From: Bacteroidales bacterium
GTDB taxonomy: Bacteria; Bacteroidota; Bacteroidia; Bacteroidales; Paludibacteraceae
Assembly (NCBI GenBank): GCA_900769035.1
Contig: CAAGFD010000043.1
Location: 1 to 14,441, forward strand
Direction: 5' to 3'
Length of the DNA: 14,441 bases
The notes under the pieces were generated by a model. That model had not been told where the DNA came from and searched no databases. It saw nothing but the letters and a program-made list of their open reading frames with translations. The position numbers and the translations under genes are program-made. The stretch's first letter is position 1; each line of letters begins with the position of its first letter. Positions 7,005-14,441 of this stretch are shown in pieces.

Positions 7005-8432
7005 ATGGCAGCAGATACTATTTTCCCGGAACATTATTTTAATGACGAAATACACGAAGAGTGTGGAGTTTTCGGAGTTTTCGGAGTGAAAAATGCGTCC
7101 AGCCTTGCTTATTATGGCTTGCATGCGTTGCAACATAGAGGTCAAGAAGGGTGTGGTATCGTTTGTGTAGACGAGAATAAGAATTTTAAAAGAGTTAAAG
7201 GAGAGGGACTTGTTACCGAAATCTTTAACGAGAAAAATCTTGAAACGTTGAAGGGCGATTCCGCTATTGCGCACGTCAGATATCCTACTCACGGCGGTGG
7301 CGGTATAGAAAATGTGCAGCCTTTTATGTTTCGCCATCATACAGGTGATTTTGCATTAGCACATAATGGTAACTTGGTTAATTCAAAAGAGTTAGCTCGC
7401 TATTTAGAGCATAAGGGTAGCTTATTTCAATCTACATCCGACAGCGAATTACTCGCTCACCTTATCAAAAAAGACAATAACAGTAAGCATAGGATAAATA
7501 ATATTGTAGACGCACTGAATATGATAGAGGGTGCATTTGCTTTTCTTATTCTTTCTGATAAACGTCTTTATTGCGCCCGTGATAAATATGGCTTACGTCC
7601 GTTATCAATAGGCAAACTCAATGGTGGCTATGTGGTGAGTTCGGAAACTTGTGCTCTCGATGTTGTAGGTGCTGAATTTGTAAGAGATGTTGAGCCTGGT
7701 GAAATAGTAATCATAGATGCTGACGGTCTTCGCTCAGTACATTATTCTCAATTCAAGCATCACTATATGTGTGCTATGGAATATGTATATTTTGCTCGTC
7801 CCGACAGTGATATCGAGGGCTTGAATGTGCATGCTTTCCGAAAAGAATCCGGTAGAATATTGTATCGTGAACGCCCTACAGAAGCGGATATCGTAATTGG
7901 TGTGCCGGATTCAAGTCTCAGCGCGGCAATCGGTTATAGCGAAGAGAGCGGTATACCGTATGAGATGGGATTGATTAAAAATAAATACGTGGGTCGTACA
8001 TTTATTCAACCGAGTCAAGAACTCCGAGAAAAAGGTGTGCGTATGAAACTCTCTGCCGTTCGATCTATCGTAAAGGGTAAGCGTGTGATAATGGTTGATG
8101 ACTCAATCGTTAGAGGTACTACTTCGCGCCGTATTGTACAATTGCTACGAGAAGCCGGAGCTTTACAGGTGCATGTGCGTATAGCATCACCACCTTATGC
8201 ACATCCATGTTTCTATGGAGTAGATACTGCCACTTACGATGAACTTATTTCTTCCCGCCTTAATGTGGAGCAACTATGCAAAGAGTTATCCGCCGACTCT
8301 CTTCAATTCTTGTCAGTAGAGGGACTATATAAAGCCGGAAAACGTAATGAGTTATGTACTGCTTGTTTCTCCGGTAAATATCCAACAATGCTTTACAGCT
8401 CTTTTGAAGAGGCTAATAAACAATGTAAATAA
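7005..8432 (+). CDS. purF: Amidophosphoribosyltransferase, iron-sulfur type
   Basis: PurF catalyses the first committed step, PRPP plus glutamine to phosphoribosylamine, and is the usual feedback-inhibited enzyme of the pathway. The 475-residue protein has an N-terminal Ntn glutaminase domain and a phosphoribosyltransferase domain. The nucleophile is Cys20 in EECGVFGVFG, so a 19-residue propeptide must be removed; the Bacillus subtilis propeptide has 11. AHVRYPTHGG and LAHNGNLVN follow. The PRPP loop is VIMVDDSIVRGTTS (361-374). Four cysteines, Cys256 (MCAMEY), Cys402 (AHPCFYG), Cys451 and Cys454 (CTAC), match the [4Fe-4S] ligands of the Bacillus enzyme, so a cluster and oxygen sensitivity are likely. 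A 9-base direct repeat at 7065-7082 simply encodes GVFGVF. Confidence 0.96.
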   Translation: MAADTIFPEHYFNDEIHEECGVFGVFGVKNASSLAYYGLHALQHRGQEGCGIVCVDENKNFKRVKGEGLVTEIFNEKNLETLKGDSAIAHVRYPTHGGGGIENVQPFMFRHHTGDFALAHNGNLVNSKELARYLEHKGSLFQSTSDSELLAHLIKKDNNSKHRINNIVDALNMIEGAFAFLILSDKRLYCARDKYGLRPLSIGKLNGGYVVSSETCALDVVGAEFVRDVEPGEIVIIDADGLRSVHYSQFKHHYMCAMEYVYFARPDSDIEGLNVHAFRKESGRILYRERPTEADIVIGVPDSSLSAAIGYSEESGIPYEMGLIKNKYVGRTFIQPSQELREKGVRMKLSAVRSIVKGKRVIMVDDSIVRGTTSRRIVQLLREAGALQVHVRIASPPYAHPCFYGVDTATYDELISSRLNVEQLCKELSADSLQFLSVEGLYKAGKRNELCTACFSGKYPTMLYSSFEEANKQCK

Positions 8433-8450
8433 TAAAACAGATAATATATT

Positions 8451-9485
8451 ATGGCTCAAAGTTATGAAAATGCCGGAGTAAATTTAGAGGCCGGTTATGA
8501 AGTAGTACGTAGAATAAAAAAACACGTTGCTTCAACAAATCGATTAGGTGTAATGGGAAATATTGGTGCCTTTGGCGGAATGTTCGACCTTTCTGCACTT
8601 AATGTAAAAGAACCAGTGCTGGTGAGTGGAACCGATGGTGTGGGTACTAAATTAAAACTTGCTTTTGCTCTTGATAAACACGATACTATCGGTATCGATG
8701 CTGTAGCTATGTGCGTCAACGACGTATTAGCACAAGGTGCAGAACCTCTGTTTTTCCTCGATTACGTAGCCGTCGGCTCAAATAATCCACAAAAAATAGA
8801 GAGTATTGTAGCCGGTGTAGCTGATGGATGCCGCCAAGCCGGTTGTGCCCTTATCGGTGGAGAAACTGCAGAAATGCCCGGTATGTATGGCGATGGCGAA
8901 TATGATATTGCCGGTTATACTTGCGGTGTTGTAGAGAAAAGCAAACTTATCGATGGATCTAAAGTAGCTGTGGGTGACGTACTTGTAGGTATTGCTTCTA
9001 CAGGTGTACATTCAAATGGATTCAGCCTTGTGCGTAAAGTTATTGCCGATAATAACATAGATATCAAGTCGGTGATGCCCGAGCTTAGTGAGGATAAATG
9101 CGTAGGAGAAGTACTTCTTACCCCTACCCGTATCTATGTTAAACAAGTGCTCGATGTAATACGTAACTGTGATGTTCATGGCATTAGCCATATTACAGGT
9201 GGCGGCTTTGACGAAAATATTCCACGTATCCTTAAAGAAAATCAAGGTATCGAGGTTAAAGAAGGTTCTTGGAATATCCTCCCTGTATTCAATTTCCTTG
9301 AGAAATATGGTAAAATTCCTCATCGCGAGATGTTTAACATCTACAATATGGGCATCGGTATGGTTATTGCAATGCCTGAGTCAGAAGCCGAAAAGGCTAT
9401 CTCTATCTTAAAGTCTCATGGTGATGTGGCTACAGTTATCGGTAAAGTTACTGATAAACCGGGTGTAAATATTATAATGAAATAA
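8451..9485 (+). CDS. purM: Phosphoribosylformylglycinamidine cyclo-ligase (AIR synthetase)
   Basis: PurM closes the imidazole ring, turning FGAM and ATP into AIR (step 5). The 344-residue length is standard. Visible motifs include GGMFDLS (42-48), the ATP-binding GTDGVGTKL (60-68), VNDVLAQGAEPLFFLDY from 89, GGETAEMPGMY (136-146), and STGVHSNGFSLVRK with HITGGG in the second half. These are typical of the PurM/PurL/SelD/ThiL superfamily, and the absence of a glutaminase or other fusion separates it from PurL. It lies 18 bases after purF and two bases before purN, so translation is probably coupled to purN. Cytosolic; nothing unusual seen. Confidence 0.97.
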   Translation: MAQSYENAGVNLEAGYEVVRRIKKHVASTNRLGVMGNIGAFGGMFDLSALNVKEPVLVSGTDGVGTKLKLAFALDKHDTIGIDAVAMCVNDVLAQGAEPLFFLDYVAVGSNNPQKIESIVAGVADGCRQAGCALIGGETAEMPGMYGDGEYDIAGYTCGVVEKSKLIDGSKVAVGDVLVGIASTGVHSNGFSLVRKVIADNNIDIKSVMPELSEDKCVGEVLLTPTRIYVKQVLDVIRNCDVHGISHITGGGFDENIPRILKENQGIEVKEGSWNILPVFNFLEKYGKIPHREMFNIYNMGIGMVIAMPESEAEKAISILKSHGDVATVIGKVTDKPGVNIIMK

Positions 9486-9487
9486 AC

Positions 9488-10057
9488 ATGAAGAAAATAG
9501 CGGTTTTTGCATCGGGTAGTGGTACCAATTTCGAGGCTATTGTCGAGGCTTGTGAAAAAGGATTTATTGATGCTGAAGTCGATATATTGGTTTGCGACCG
9601 TCCGGGAGCTTATGCAATAGAAAGAGCAAAAAAGCACAACGTAAGCACTTTTGTATTAAGCCCGAAACAATGTAAATCAAAAGCTGATTACGAGCAGCAA
9701 ATTGTGGATGAATTGCAAAAACGTAAGATCTCATTAATCTGCCTTGCCGGATATATGCGTATCATCACTCCTGTTATTTTTGAGCCATATAAAGATAGAA
9801 TATTAAATATACATCCTGCATTATTGCCTTCATTTAAGGGTGCTCATGGTATTGATGATGCTTTTAATTTTGGAGTAAAAGTATTCGGCGTTACTGTACA
9901 CTTCATCGATTTAACCATAGATGGTGGTACTATTGTAATGCAACGTGCTTTTGAATATTACGGTAATGATAGAGATGAAGTGGAGAAAAAAATTCATGAG
10001 ATAGAACATCAACTATATCCTGAAGCTATAAACCGTGTTTTGAATAATTTAAAGTAA
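9488..10057 (+). CDS. purN: Phosphoribosylglycinamide formyltransferase, folate-dependent
   Basis: PurN transfers the formyl group from 10-formyl-tetrahydrofolate to GAR, giving FGAR (step 3). At 189 residues it is a normal single-domain enzyme. The phosphate-binding ASGSGTNFEAI (8-18) is present, and the catalytic triad of the family is visible as Asn107 and His109 in NIHPALLPSFKG and Asp145 in LTIDGG. The formate-using alternative PurT is not seen in the window. It follows purM by two bases and precedes purH by 12. The two folD genes at the end of the operon supply its cofactor. Confidence 0.96.
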   Translation: MKKIAVFASGSGTNFEAIVEACEKGFIDAEVDILVCDRPGAYAIERAKKHNVSTFVLSPKQCKSKADYEQQIVDELQKRKISLICLAGYMRIITPVIFEPYKDRILNIHPALLPSFKGAHGIDDAFNFGVKVFGVTVHFIDLTIDGGTIVMQRAFEYYGNDRDEVEKKIHEIEHQLYPEAINRVLNNLK

Positions 10058-10069
10058 AAGATAGATAAT

Positions 10070-11599
10070 ATGCGTGCATTAGTAAGTGTAAGCGATAAGG
10101 CAGGGCTAGTTCCTTTTGTTAATAGCCTTGTCTCTCTTGGTTGGGAAATTATTGCTACCGGCGGTACAATGAAACTCCTCCAAGATAATGGTATCAAAGT
10201 AATTAATATCAGTGAAGTAACCGGATTTCCGGAAATTTGCGATGGTAGAGTAAAAACTCTTCACCCAAAAGTTCATGGAGGCTTACTCGCTCGCCGTGAT
10301 GATGAATCTCATCTCAAAGCCCTTAAAGATAACGATATTGAGTTTATCGATATGGTGTGTGTAAACCTTTATCCTTTCCGCCAAACTATTGCAAAACCGG
10401 GAGTTTCTATGGCAGATGCAATAGAAAATATTGATATAGGCGGACCTTCTATGCTCCGTAGTGCCGCTAAAAATTACAAAGATGTGACTGTGGTTTGCGA
10501 CCCTTCCGACTATAATTTAATTATTGACGAAATTAAAGCACATGGCAATACAACTCCTGATACTCGCCTTAAATTGTCGGCAAAAGCATATACTCATACC
10601 GCAGAATATGATATGTGTATAGCCAATTATATGCGTAAACAAGCCGAATTAAGTGAGAAACTTTTCTTGGAATTCGACCTTGTTCAAAATCTTAGATACG
10701 GCGAAAACCCTCATCAACAAGCTAAATTCTATCGTACTGCCGACGACCTTCCTTATTCACTCGGATGTGCAAAACAACTTCATGGTAAGGAATTGAGCTA
10801 TAATAATATACAAGATGCCGATGCGGCACTTGCCCTCGTGCGCGAATTTAACGTGCCTTTCTGCGTAGGCTTGAAACATATGAATCCTTGCGGAGCAGCT
10901 ATAGGTAAAGATGTCGTTGACGCATGGACTAAGGCTTACGAGGCTGATAAAGTTAGTATTTTCGGAGGAATAGTGGCTACCAATTGTGAAATTACCCTTG
11001 AAGTGGCTCAGTTGATGAAACCTATTTTCCTCGAAATTATTATGGCTCCTAAATTCAGCAAAGAGGCATTCGAACTCCTTTCTACTAAGAAAAATTTACG
11101 CCTTATTGAGGTGCCTATGTATAAAATGCCTTATACACCTATGCAATATAAGAGCGTTTGTGGAGGACTTCTCGCACAGGATATGGACCTTAACACTGCA
11201 GAAGTCGTTGATGATATGACGGTTACTAAAAAGCATGCTTCAGAAGCAGAACTCGATGATCTTAATTTCGGACTCCGTATAGTGAAACATGTAAAATCTA
11301 ATGCCATCGTAGTAGTTAAAAACGGACAAACACTCGGTATAGGAGCCGGACAAATGAATCGTATCGGTTCTGCAGAAATTGCCCTTAAACAAGCTCATGG
11401 TAACGGAGTTAAAGAAAACCTCGTAATGGCTTCCGACGCTTTCTTCCCATTTGACGATTGCGTAACACTCGCTCATGAGATGGGCGTTACAGCTATTGTA
11501 CAACCGGGCGGTAGCGTGCGCGATGAAGATTCTATTAAGAAAGCCGATGAGTGTGGCATCTCTATGTTATTCTCAGGTATGCGTCATTTTAAACATTAA
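10070..11599 (+). CDS. purH: Bifunctional AICAR formyltransferase / IMP cyclohydrolase
   Basis: PurH performs the last two steps: formylation of AICAR with 10-formyl-tetrahydrofolate and ring closure to IMP. The 509-residue protein has an N-terminal MGS-like cyclohydrolase domain (about 1-130: ALVSVSDK, TGGT, GRVKTLHPKVHGGLL, NLYPF) and a C-terminal transformylase domain with NLRYGENPHQQA and the catalytic LKHMNPCG (Lys269, His270). QPGGSVRD and the terminal GMRHFKH are typical endings. Length and motifs are complete. It is a main consumer of the folate product made by the folD genes downstream. The purD ATG follows the stop after six bases. Confidence 0.97.
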   Translation: MRALVSVSDKAGLVPFVNSLVSLGWEIIATGGTMKLLQDNGIKVINISEVTGFPEICDGRVKTLHPKVHGGLLARRDDESHLKALKDNDIEFIDMVCVNLYPFRQTIAKPGVSMADAIENIDIGGPSMLRSAAKNYKDVTVVCDPSDYNLIIDEIKAHGNTTPDTRLKLSAKAYTHTAEYDMCIANYMRKQAELSEKLFLEFDLVQNLRYGENPHQQAKFYRTADDLPYSLGCAKQLHGKELSYNNIQDADAALALVREFNVPFCVGLKHMNPCGAAIGKDVVDAWTKAYEADKVSIFGGIVATNCEITLEVAQLMKPIFLEIIMAPKFSKEAFELLSTKKNLRLIEVPMYKMPYTPMQYKSVCGGLLAQDMDLNTAEVVDDMTVTKKHASEAELDDLNFGLRIVKHVKSNAIVVVKNGQTLGIGAGQMNRIGSAEIALKQAHGNGVKENLVMASDAFFPFDDCVTLAHEMGVTAIVQPGGSVRDEDSIKKADECGISMLFSGMRHFKH

Positions 11600-11605
11600 T
11601 TGGTT

Positions 11606-12856
11606 ATGACTAAAGTTCTTGTAATAGGTGGCGGAGGTCGTGAACATGCTATCGTTCATGCACTAAGTCGTTCATCTCAAGTAGATAATATATATGCTGC
11701 TCCGGGTAATGTTGGTATTGCTCATGTAGCTCAATGCGTTCACCTAAAAGATACTCAGGTGGATGAATTGCTCGAATTTGCAAAAAAAGAGGAGATAACC
11801 CTTACCGTTGTAGGACCGGAAGCATCACTCGCCCTTGGAATAGTTGATAAATTTACAGCTGCAGGACTCACTATTTTCGGACCAACTCAAGCTGCTACTC
11901 GTATAGAAAGTTCTAAAGAGTATGCCAAAGAGTTGATGAAAAAATATAAAGTGCCTACAGCCGATTATCAAGTATTTGAAGATTATGAAGCTGCAAGTGC
12001 TTATATTCATAATCACTCGTTGCCTATAGTTTTGAAATACGATGGACTTGCTGCCGGCAAGGGCGTTGTAGTAGCCGAGACTATGGAGCAAGCCGAAATA
12101 GCATTGGAAGATATGCTGTTAGACCAAAAATTCGGAAAAGGTAGGGTAGTGATAGAAGAGTTCCTTACCGGACCGGAATTCTCTTTTATGTGCTTCGTTT
12201 CCGACGATAAGGTTTATCCTATGGTAGTTGCTCAAGACCATAAACGTGCTTATGATGGCGATCGCGGTCCTAATACCGGAGGTATGGGAGCTTACTCTCC
12301 TCTGCCTTTTATCTCGGATGAGGATATCAATTGGTCGCTGGAAAATATTATGCGACCTATGGCAAAAGCACTTGTAGCCGAGGGAACTCCTTTCCGCGGT
12401 GTGCTCTACGGTGGCTTAATGAAGACACCGGAAGGTATAAAAGTAATTGAGTTCAATGCTCGATTCGGAGACCCGGAAACGGAAGTCGTTCTGCCAAGAT
12501 TGAAAAGCGAAATATTCCCTATCTTTATGAATGTAGCTAAGGGCTTGCCTTGTGGTGATATCGATTGGGATAAACGCGCAGCTATCGGTATCGTACTCGC
12601 CTCAAAAGGTTACCCGGGTAGCTATGAAAAAGGATATCCTATTTCCGGTATCGGCTCTGTAAACGGACAAGTATTCCATATGGGAACTGCCGTGAAAGAT
12701 GGTAAAGTAATAACTAATGGGGGTAGAGTGCTGTTTGTTACCATTATGGGTGATAACCTTGCCGAAGCACAACGAAAAGCCAATCTCGAAGTGGAAAAAA
12801 TTAAATGCGATAACCTATTCCATCGTACCGATATCGGTTGGCAAGCAATAAAATAA
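11606..12856 (+). CDS. purD: Phosphoribosylamine-glycine ligase (GAR synthetase)
   Basis: PurD is an ATP-grasp ligase joining phosphoribosylamine and glycine (step 2). From the ATG at 11606 the protein has 416 residues, as expected. An in-frame TTG at 11600, next to the purH stop, would add only two residues; I prefer the ATG because family members start about four residues before the glycine-rich loop. Motifs: VLVIGGGGREHA (4-15), GPEASLALG, ATP-grasp LKYDGLAAGKG from 143, and the family signature RFGDPETEV (286-294), in which Glu takes the place of the common Gln. PNTGGMGAYSP and the C-terminal domain are intact. A 45-base gap precedes folD, longer than the other spacers, but no promoter is visible in it. 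Confidence 0.96.
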   Translation: MTKVLVIGGGGREHAIVHALSRSSQVDNIYAAPGNVGIAHVAQCVHLKDTQVDELLEFAKKEEITLTVVGPEASLALGIVDKFTAAGLTIFGPTQAATRIESSKEYAKELMKKYKVPTADYQVFEDYEAASAYIHNHSLPIVLKYDGLAAGKGVVVAETMEQAEIALEDMLLDQKFGKGRVVIEEFLTGPEFSFMCFVSDDKVYPMVVAQDHKRAYDGDRGPNTGGMGAYSPLPFISDEDINWSLENIMRPMAKALVAEGTPFRGVLYGGLMKTPEGIKVIEFNARFGDPETEVVLPRLKSEIFPIFMNVAKGLPCGDIDWDKRAAIGIVLASKGYPGSYEKGYPISGIGSVNGQVFHMGTAVKDGKVITNGGRVLFVTIMGDNLAEAQRKANLEVEKIKCDNLFHRTDIGWQAIK

Positions 12857-12901
12857 ATATTACCATTACTTCTGATTTTTATTAACTGATAATTATACTT
12901 T

Positions 12902-13759
12902 ATGGAAATAATAAGCGGAAAGGATATGGCGGCTCAGCTACGACAAACCATCGCAGCTGACGTTATTACCTGCGTTGAAAAATACGGACGACGCCCGAAA
13001 CTCGCTGTAGTTTTAGTGGGAGAAGACCAGGGTAGCACCTCTTATGTACGTTCAAAAGGCAAAGCCGCTCTTGAAGTAGGTTTTGAATATTGCGGTATTC
13101 ATAAACCGGAAACAATAAGCGAGAAAGAACTGCTCGATATTGTGGCGGAGCTTAATGACGACGAAACTATAGATGGTATTCTCGTTCAGTTGCCGTTGCC
13201 GAATCATATTGATGAAGACCGAATTATTGATGCCATTCGACCGGATAAAGATGTCGACGGTTTTCACCCTATGAATGTGGCTGCACTTTGGCAAAAACGC
13301 CCCGGAATACGCCCTTGTACTCCAAAAGGAATTATTAAGTTGATGAAAGCTACCGGAATAGATATTTCCGGAAAAAATGCGGTGGTAATAGGTAGAGGTG
13401 ATATTGTAGGTCTGCCACTTTCAAAATTGTTGCTTGATGAAAACGCAACGGTAACTATCTGCCATAGCTATACAAAAAATTTAAAAGAGATTTGTGCTCA
13501 GGCAGATATTATCGTACCGGCAGTGGGAAAACCACATATTGTCACCGAAGATATGGTAAAGCCGGGTGCTGTGGTAATAGATGTTGGCATTAATCGTAAC
13601 CCGGAAACAGGTAAGGTATGTGGAGATGTGGATTTTGATGCCGTTGCACCGAAAACATCGTTCATTACCAAAGTACCGGGAGGAGTAGGCCCTATGACCA
13701 TTGCTTGCCTTATGGAGAGTACTTTAGAATGCTATTTAAATCATATCTCTAAGAAATAA
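12902..13759 (+). CDS. folD: Methylenetetrahydrofolate dehydrogenase / cyclohydrolase, FolD copy 1
   Basis: FolD oxidises 5,10-methylene-tetrahydrofolate and hydrolyses the product to 10-formyl-tetrahydrofolate, the donor for PurN and PurH. The 285-residue length is normal. Catalytic Tyr48 and Lys52 (YVRSK), the folate-site QLPLP, DVDGFHP, PCTPKGI and PGGVGPMT (259-266) are all present. The nucleotide loop reads VVIGRGDIVG (161-170) and CHSYT (187-191), where most relatives, including the neighbouring copy, have GRSNIVG and CHSRT. Arg165 and Ser189 remain, so a change of cofactor preference is possible but not shown. Also, GEDQGS replaces the usual GEDPGS. It has a tandem paralogue 30 bases downstream. 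No Shine-Dalgarno is evident. Confidence 0.94.
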   Translation: MEIISGKDMAAQLRQTIAADVITCVEKYGRRPKLAVVLVGEDQGSTSYVRSKGKAALEVGFEYCGIHKPETISEKELLDIVAELNDDETIDGILVQLPLPNHIDEDRIIDAIRPDKDVDGFHPMNVAALWQKRPGIRPCTPKGIIKLMKATGIDISGKNAVVIGRGDIVGLPLSKLLLDENATVTICHSYTKNLKEICAQADIIVPAVGKPHIVTEDMVKPGAVVIDVGINRNPETGKVCGDVDFDAVAPKTSFITKVPGGVGPMTIACLMESTLECYLNHISKK

Positions 13760-13789
13760 CTTATTGAATACACATTAATTTTTTATCTA

Positions 13790-14441
13790 ATGGAAGTTAT
13801 TAGTGGAAAAGAAATTGCAGCGGAAATAAAAAGCCAGATTGCTGCAGATGTAGAAAAGTATGCAAAACAATATGGCAGAAAGCCTAATCTGGTAGTAGTA
13901 ATTGTGGGCGAAGACCCGGGGAGCGTTTCTTATGTGACGGGCAAAACTAAAGCTGCCAATGAAGTTGGTATTGATAATCAAACTATTTGTCTTAAAGAGA
14001 ATACTACTGAAGAGGAGTTGCTCGCTCTTATTCGCAAACTTAATGAAGACAATACGGTAGATGGTATACTTATTCAATTGCCATTGCCGAAAGGTATTGA
14101 TGAAGATAAAGTAATACTTACCCTTAGTGCTGAAAAAGATGTCGATGGTTTCCATCCACTTAATGTAGCGGCACTTTGGCAAAAACGCCCTTGCTTATTG
14201 CCTTGTACTCCAAAGGGTATTATCGAACTTATGAAGCGTAAAGGCATTGAAATGTCCGGCAAACGTGCAGTGGTTATCGGCAGAAGTAATATCGTGGGTC
14301 TACCTGTAGCAAAATTACTTACTGATGAAAATGCAACCGTTACCGTATGCCATAGTCGTACTAAAAATCTTGCAGAAGTATGTTCACAAGCAGATATCCT
14401 CGTACCTGCACTTGGTAAACCTAAATTCGTGAAAGAGAATA
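13790..14441 (+). CDS. folD: Methylenetetrahydrofolate dehydrogenase / cyclohydrolase, FolD copy 2 (3' end cut by window)
   Basis: This second FolD starts at the ATG at 13790 and is open to the window end: 217 codons, about three quarters of the protein. It aligns to copy 1 without gaps, with about 63% identity by hand count (136 of 217), so the pair arose by tandem duplication, not recently. Catalytic YVTGK (Tyr48, Lys52), QLPLP, DVDGFHP and PCTPKGI are present. Its nucleotide loop is canonical: VVIGRSNIVG (161-170) and CHSRT (187-191). The C-terminal part, including the expected PGGVGPMT, lies beyond the window, so whether the gene is intact is unknown. The two copies share the residues that carry out the reaction and differ mainly in the N-terminal helices and the cofactor loop. 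Confidence 0.93.
   Translation, partial: MEVISGKEIAAEIKSQIAADVEKYAKQYGRKPNLVVVIVGEDPGSVSYVTGKTKAANEVGIDNQTICLKENTTEEELLALIRKLNEDNTVDGILIQLPLPKGIDEDKVILTLSAEKDVDGFHPLNVAALWQKRPCLLPCTPKGIIELMKRKGIEMSGKRAVVIGRSNIVGLPVAKLLTDENATVTVCHSRTKNLAEVCSQADILVPALGKPKFVKEN

Noticed and set aside
7065..7082. Nine-base tandem repeat near the purF start
   Set aside because: It encodes GVFGVF, the normal sequence after the PurF catalytic cysteine, so it needs no special explanation.
11600..11605. TTG start for purD directly after the purH stop
   Set aside because: It adds only two residues; the ATG at 11606 fits the family N-terminus better.
12857..12901. Internal promoter in front of the first folD
   Set aside because: The spacer is AT-rich, but no TTTG and TAnnTTTG pair with correct spacing could be found.
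13052..14182. Similar minus-strand frames (start MPKC) opposite both folD genes
   Set aside because: They resemble each other only because the two folD genes are paralogues; there is no independent evidence of coding.

Overview
The window is a nearly uninterrupted, single-strand (+) purine biosynthesis operon from an AT-rich bacterium, most likely a member of the Bacteroidota and probably the order Bacteroidales. Three observations support that placement. The only clear promoter fits the Bacteroidota type (TTG, a 19-base spacer, then TAACTTTG). Start codons are preceded by A/T-rich stretches instead of Shine-Dalgarno sites. The protein set has the long one-piece PurL, an Ade1-type PurC and an iron-sulfur-type PurF.

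Layout: the window opens inside a dihydroorotase gene (pyrC, 3' part only, ending at 778). A 304-base non-coding gap follows (779-1082). It holds the promoter and an unusually structured leader with three hairpins, a potential alternative pairing, and two tiny reading frames. Then come, in order, purE, purL, a short-type purC, a long Ade1-type purC, purF, purM, purN, purH, purD, folD and a second folD cut by the window end. Spacing between genes is 2-18 bases from purE to purD, then 45 and 30 bases around the folD genes. This suggests one transcript with translational coupling.

Together the genes cover almost all of the route from PRPP to IMP: PurF (step 1), PurD (2), PurN (3), PurL (4), PurM (5), PurE (6), PurC (SAICAR synthesis) and PurH (last two steps). 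FolD makes the 10-formyl-tetrahydrofolate used by PurN and PurH, so the operon also carries its own one-carbon supply. PurB (adenylosuccinate lyase) is absent from the window. So is PurK, which a class I PurE normally needs; both would have to be encoded elsewhere.

Most of the window is housekeeping metabolism. Three points deserve attention: the purE leader, where one segment can pair with either of two partners in an attenuator-like layout; two SAICAR synthetases of different subtypes side by side, both with intact signatures; and a tandem pair of FolD paralogues, about 63% identical by hand count, that differ in the nucleotide-binding loop. I saw no mobile element, CRISPR array, tRNA or rRNA.
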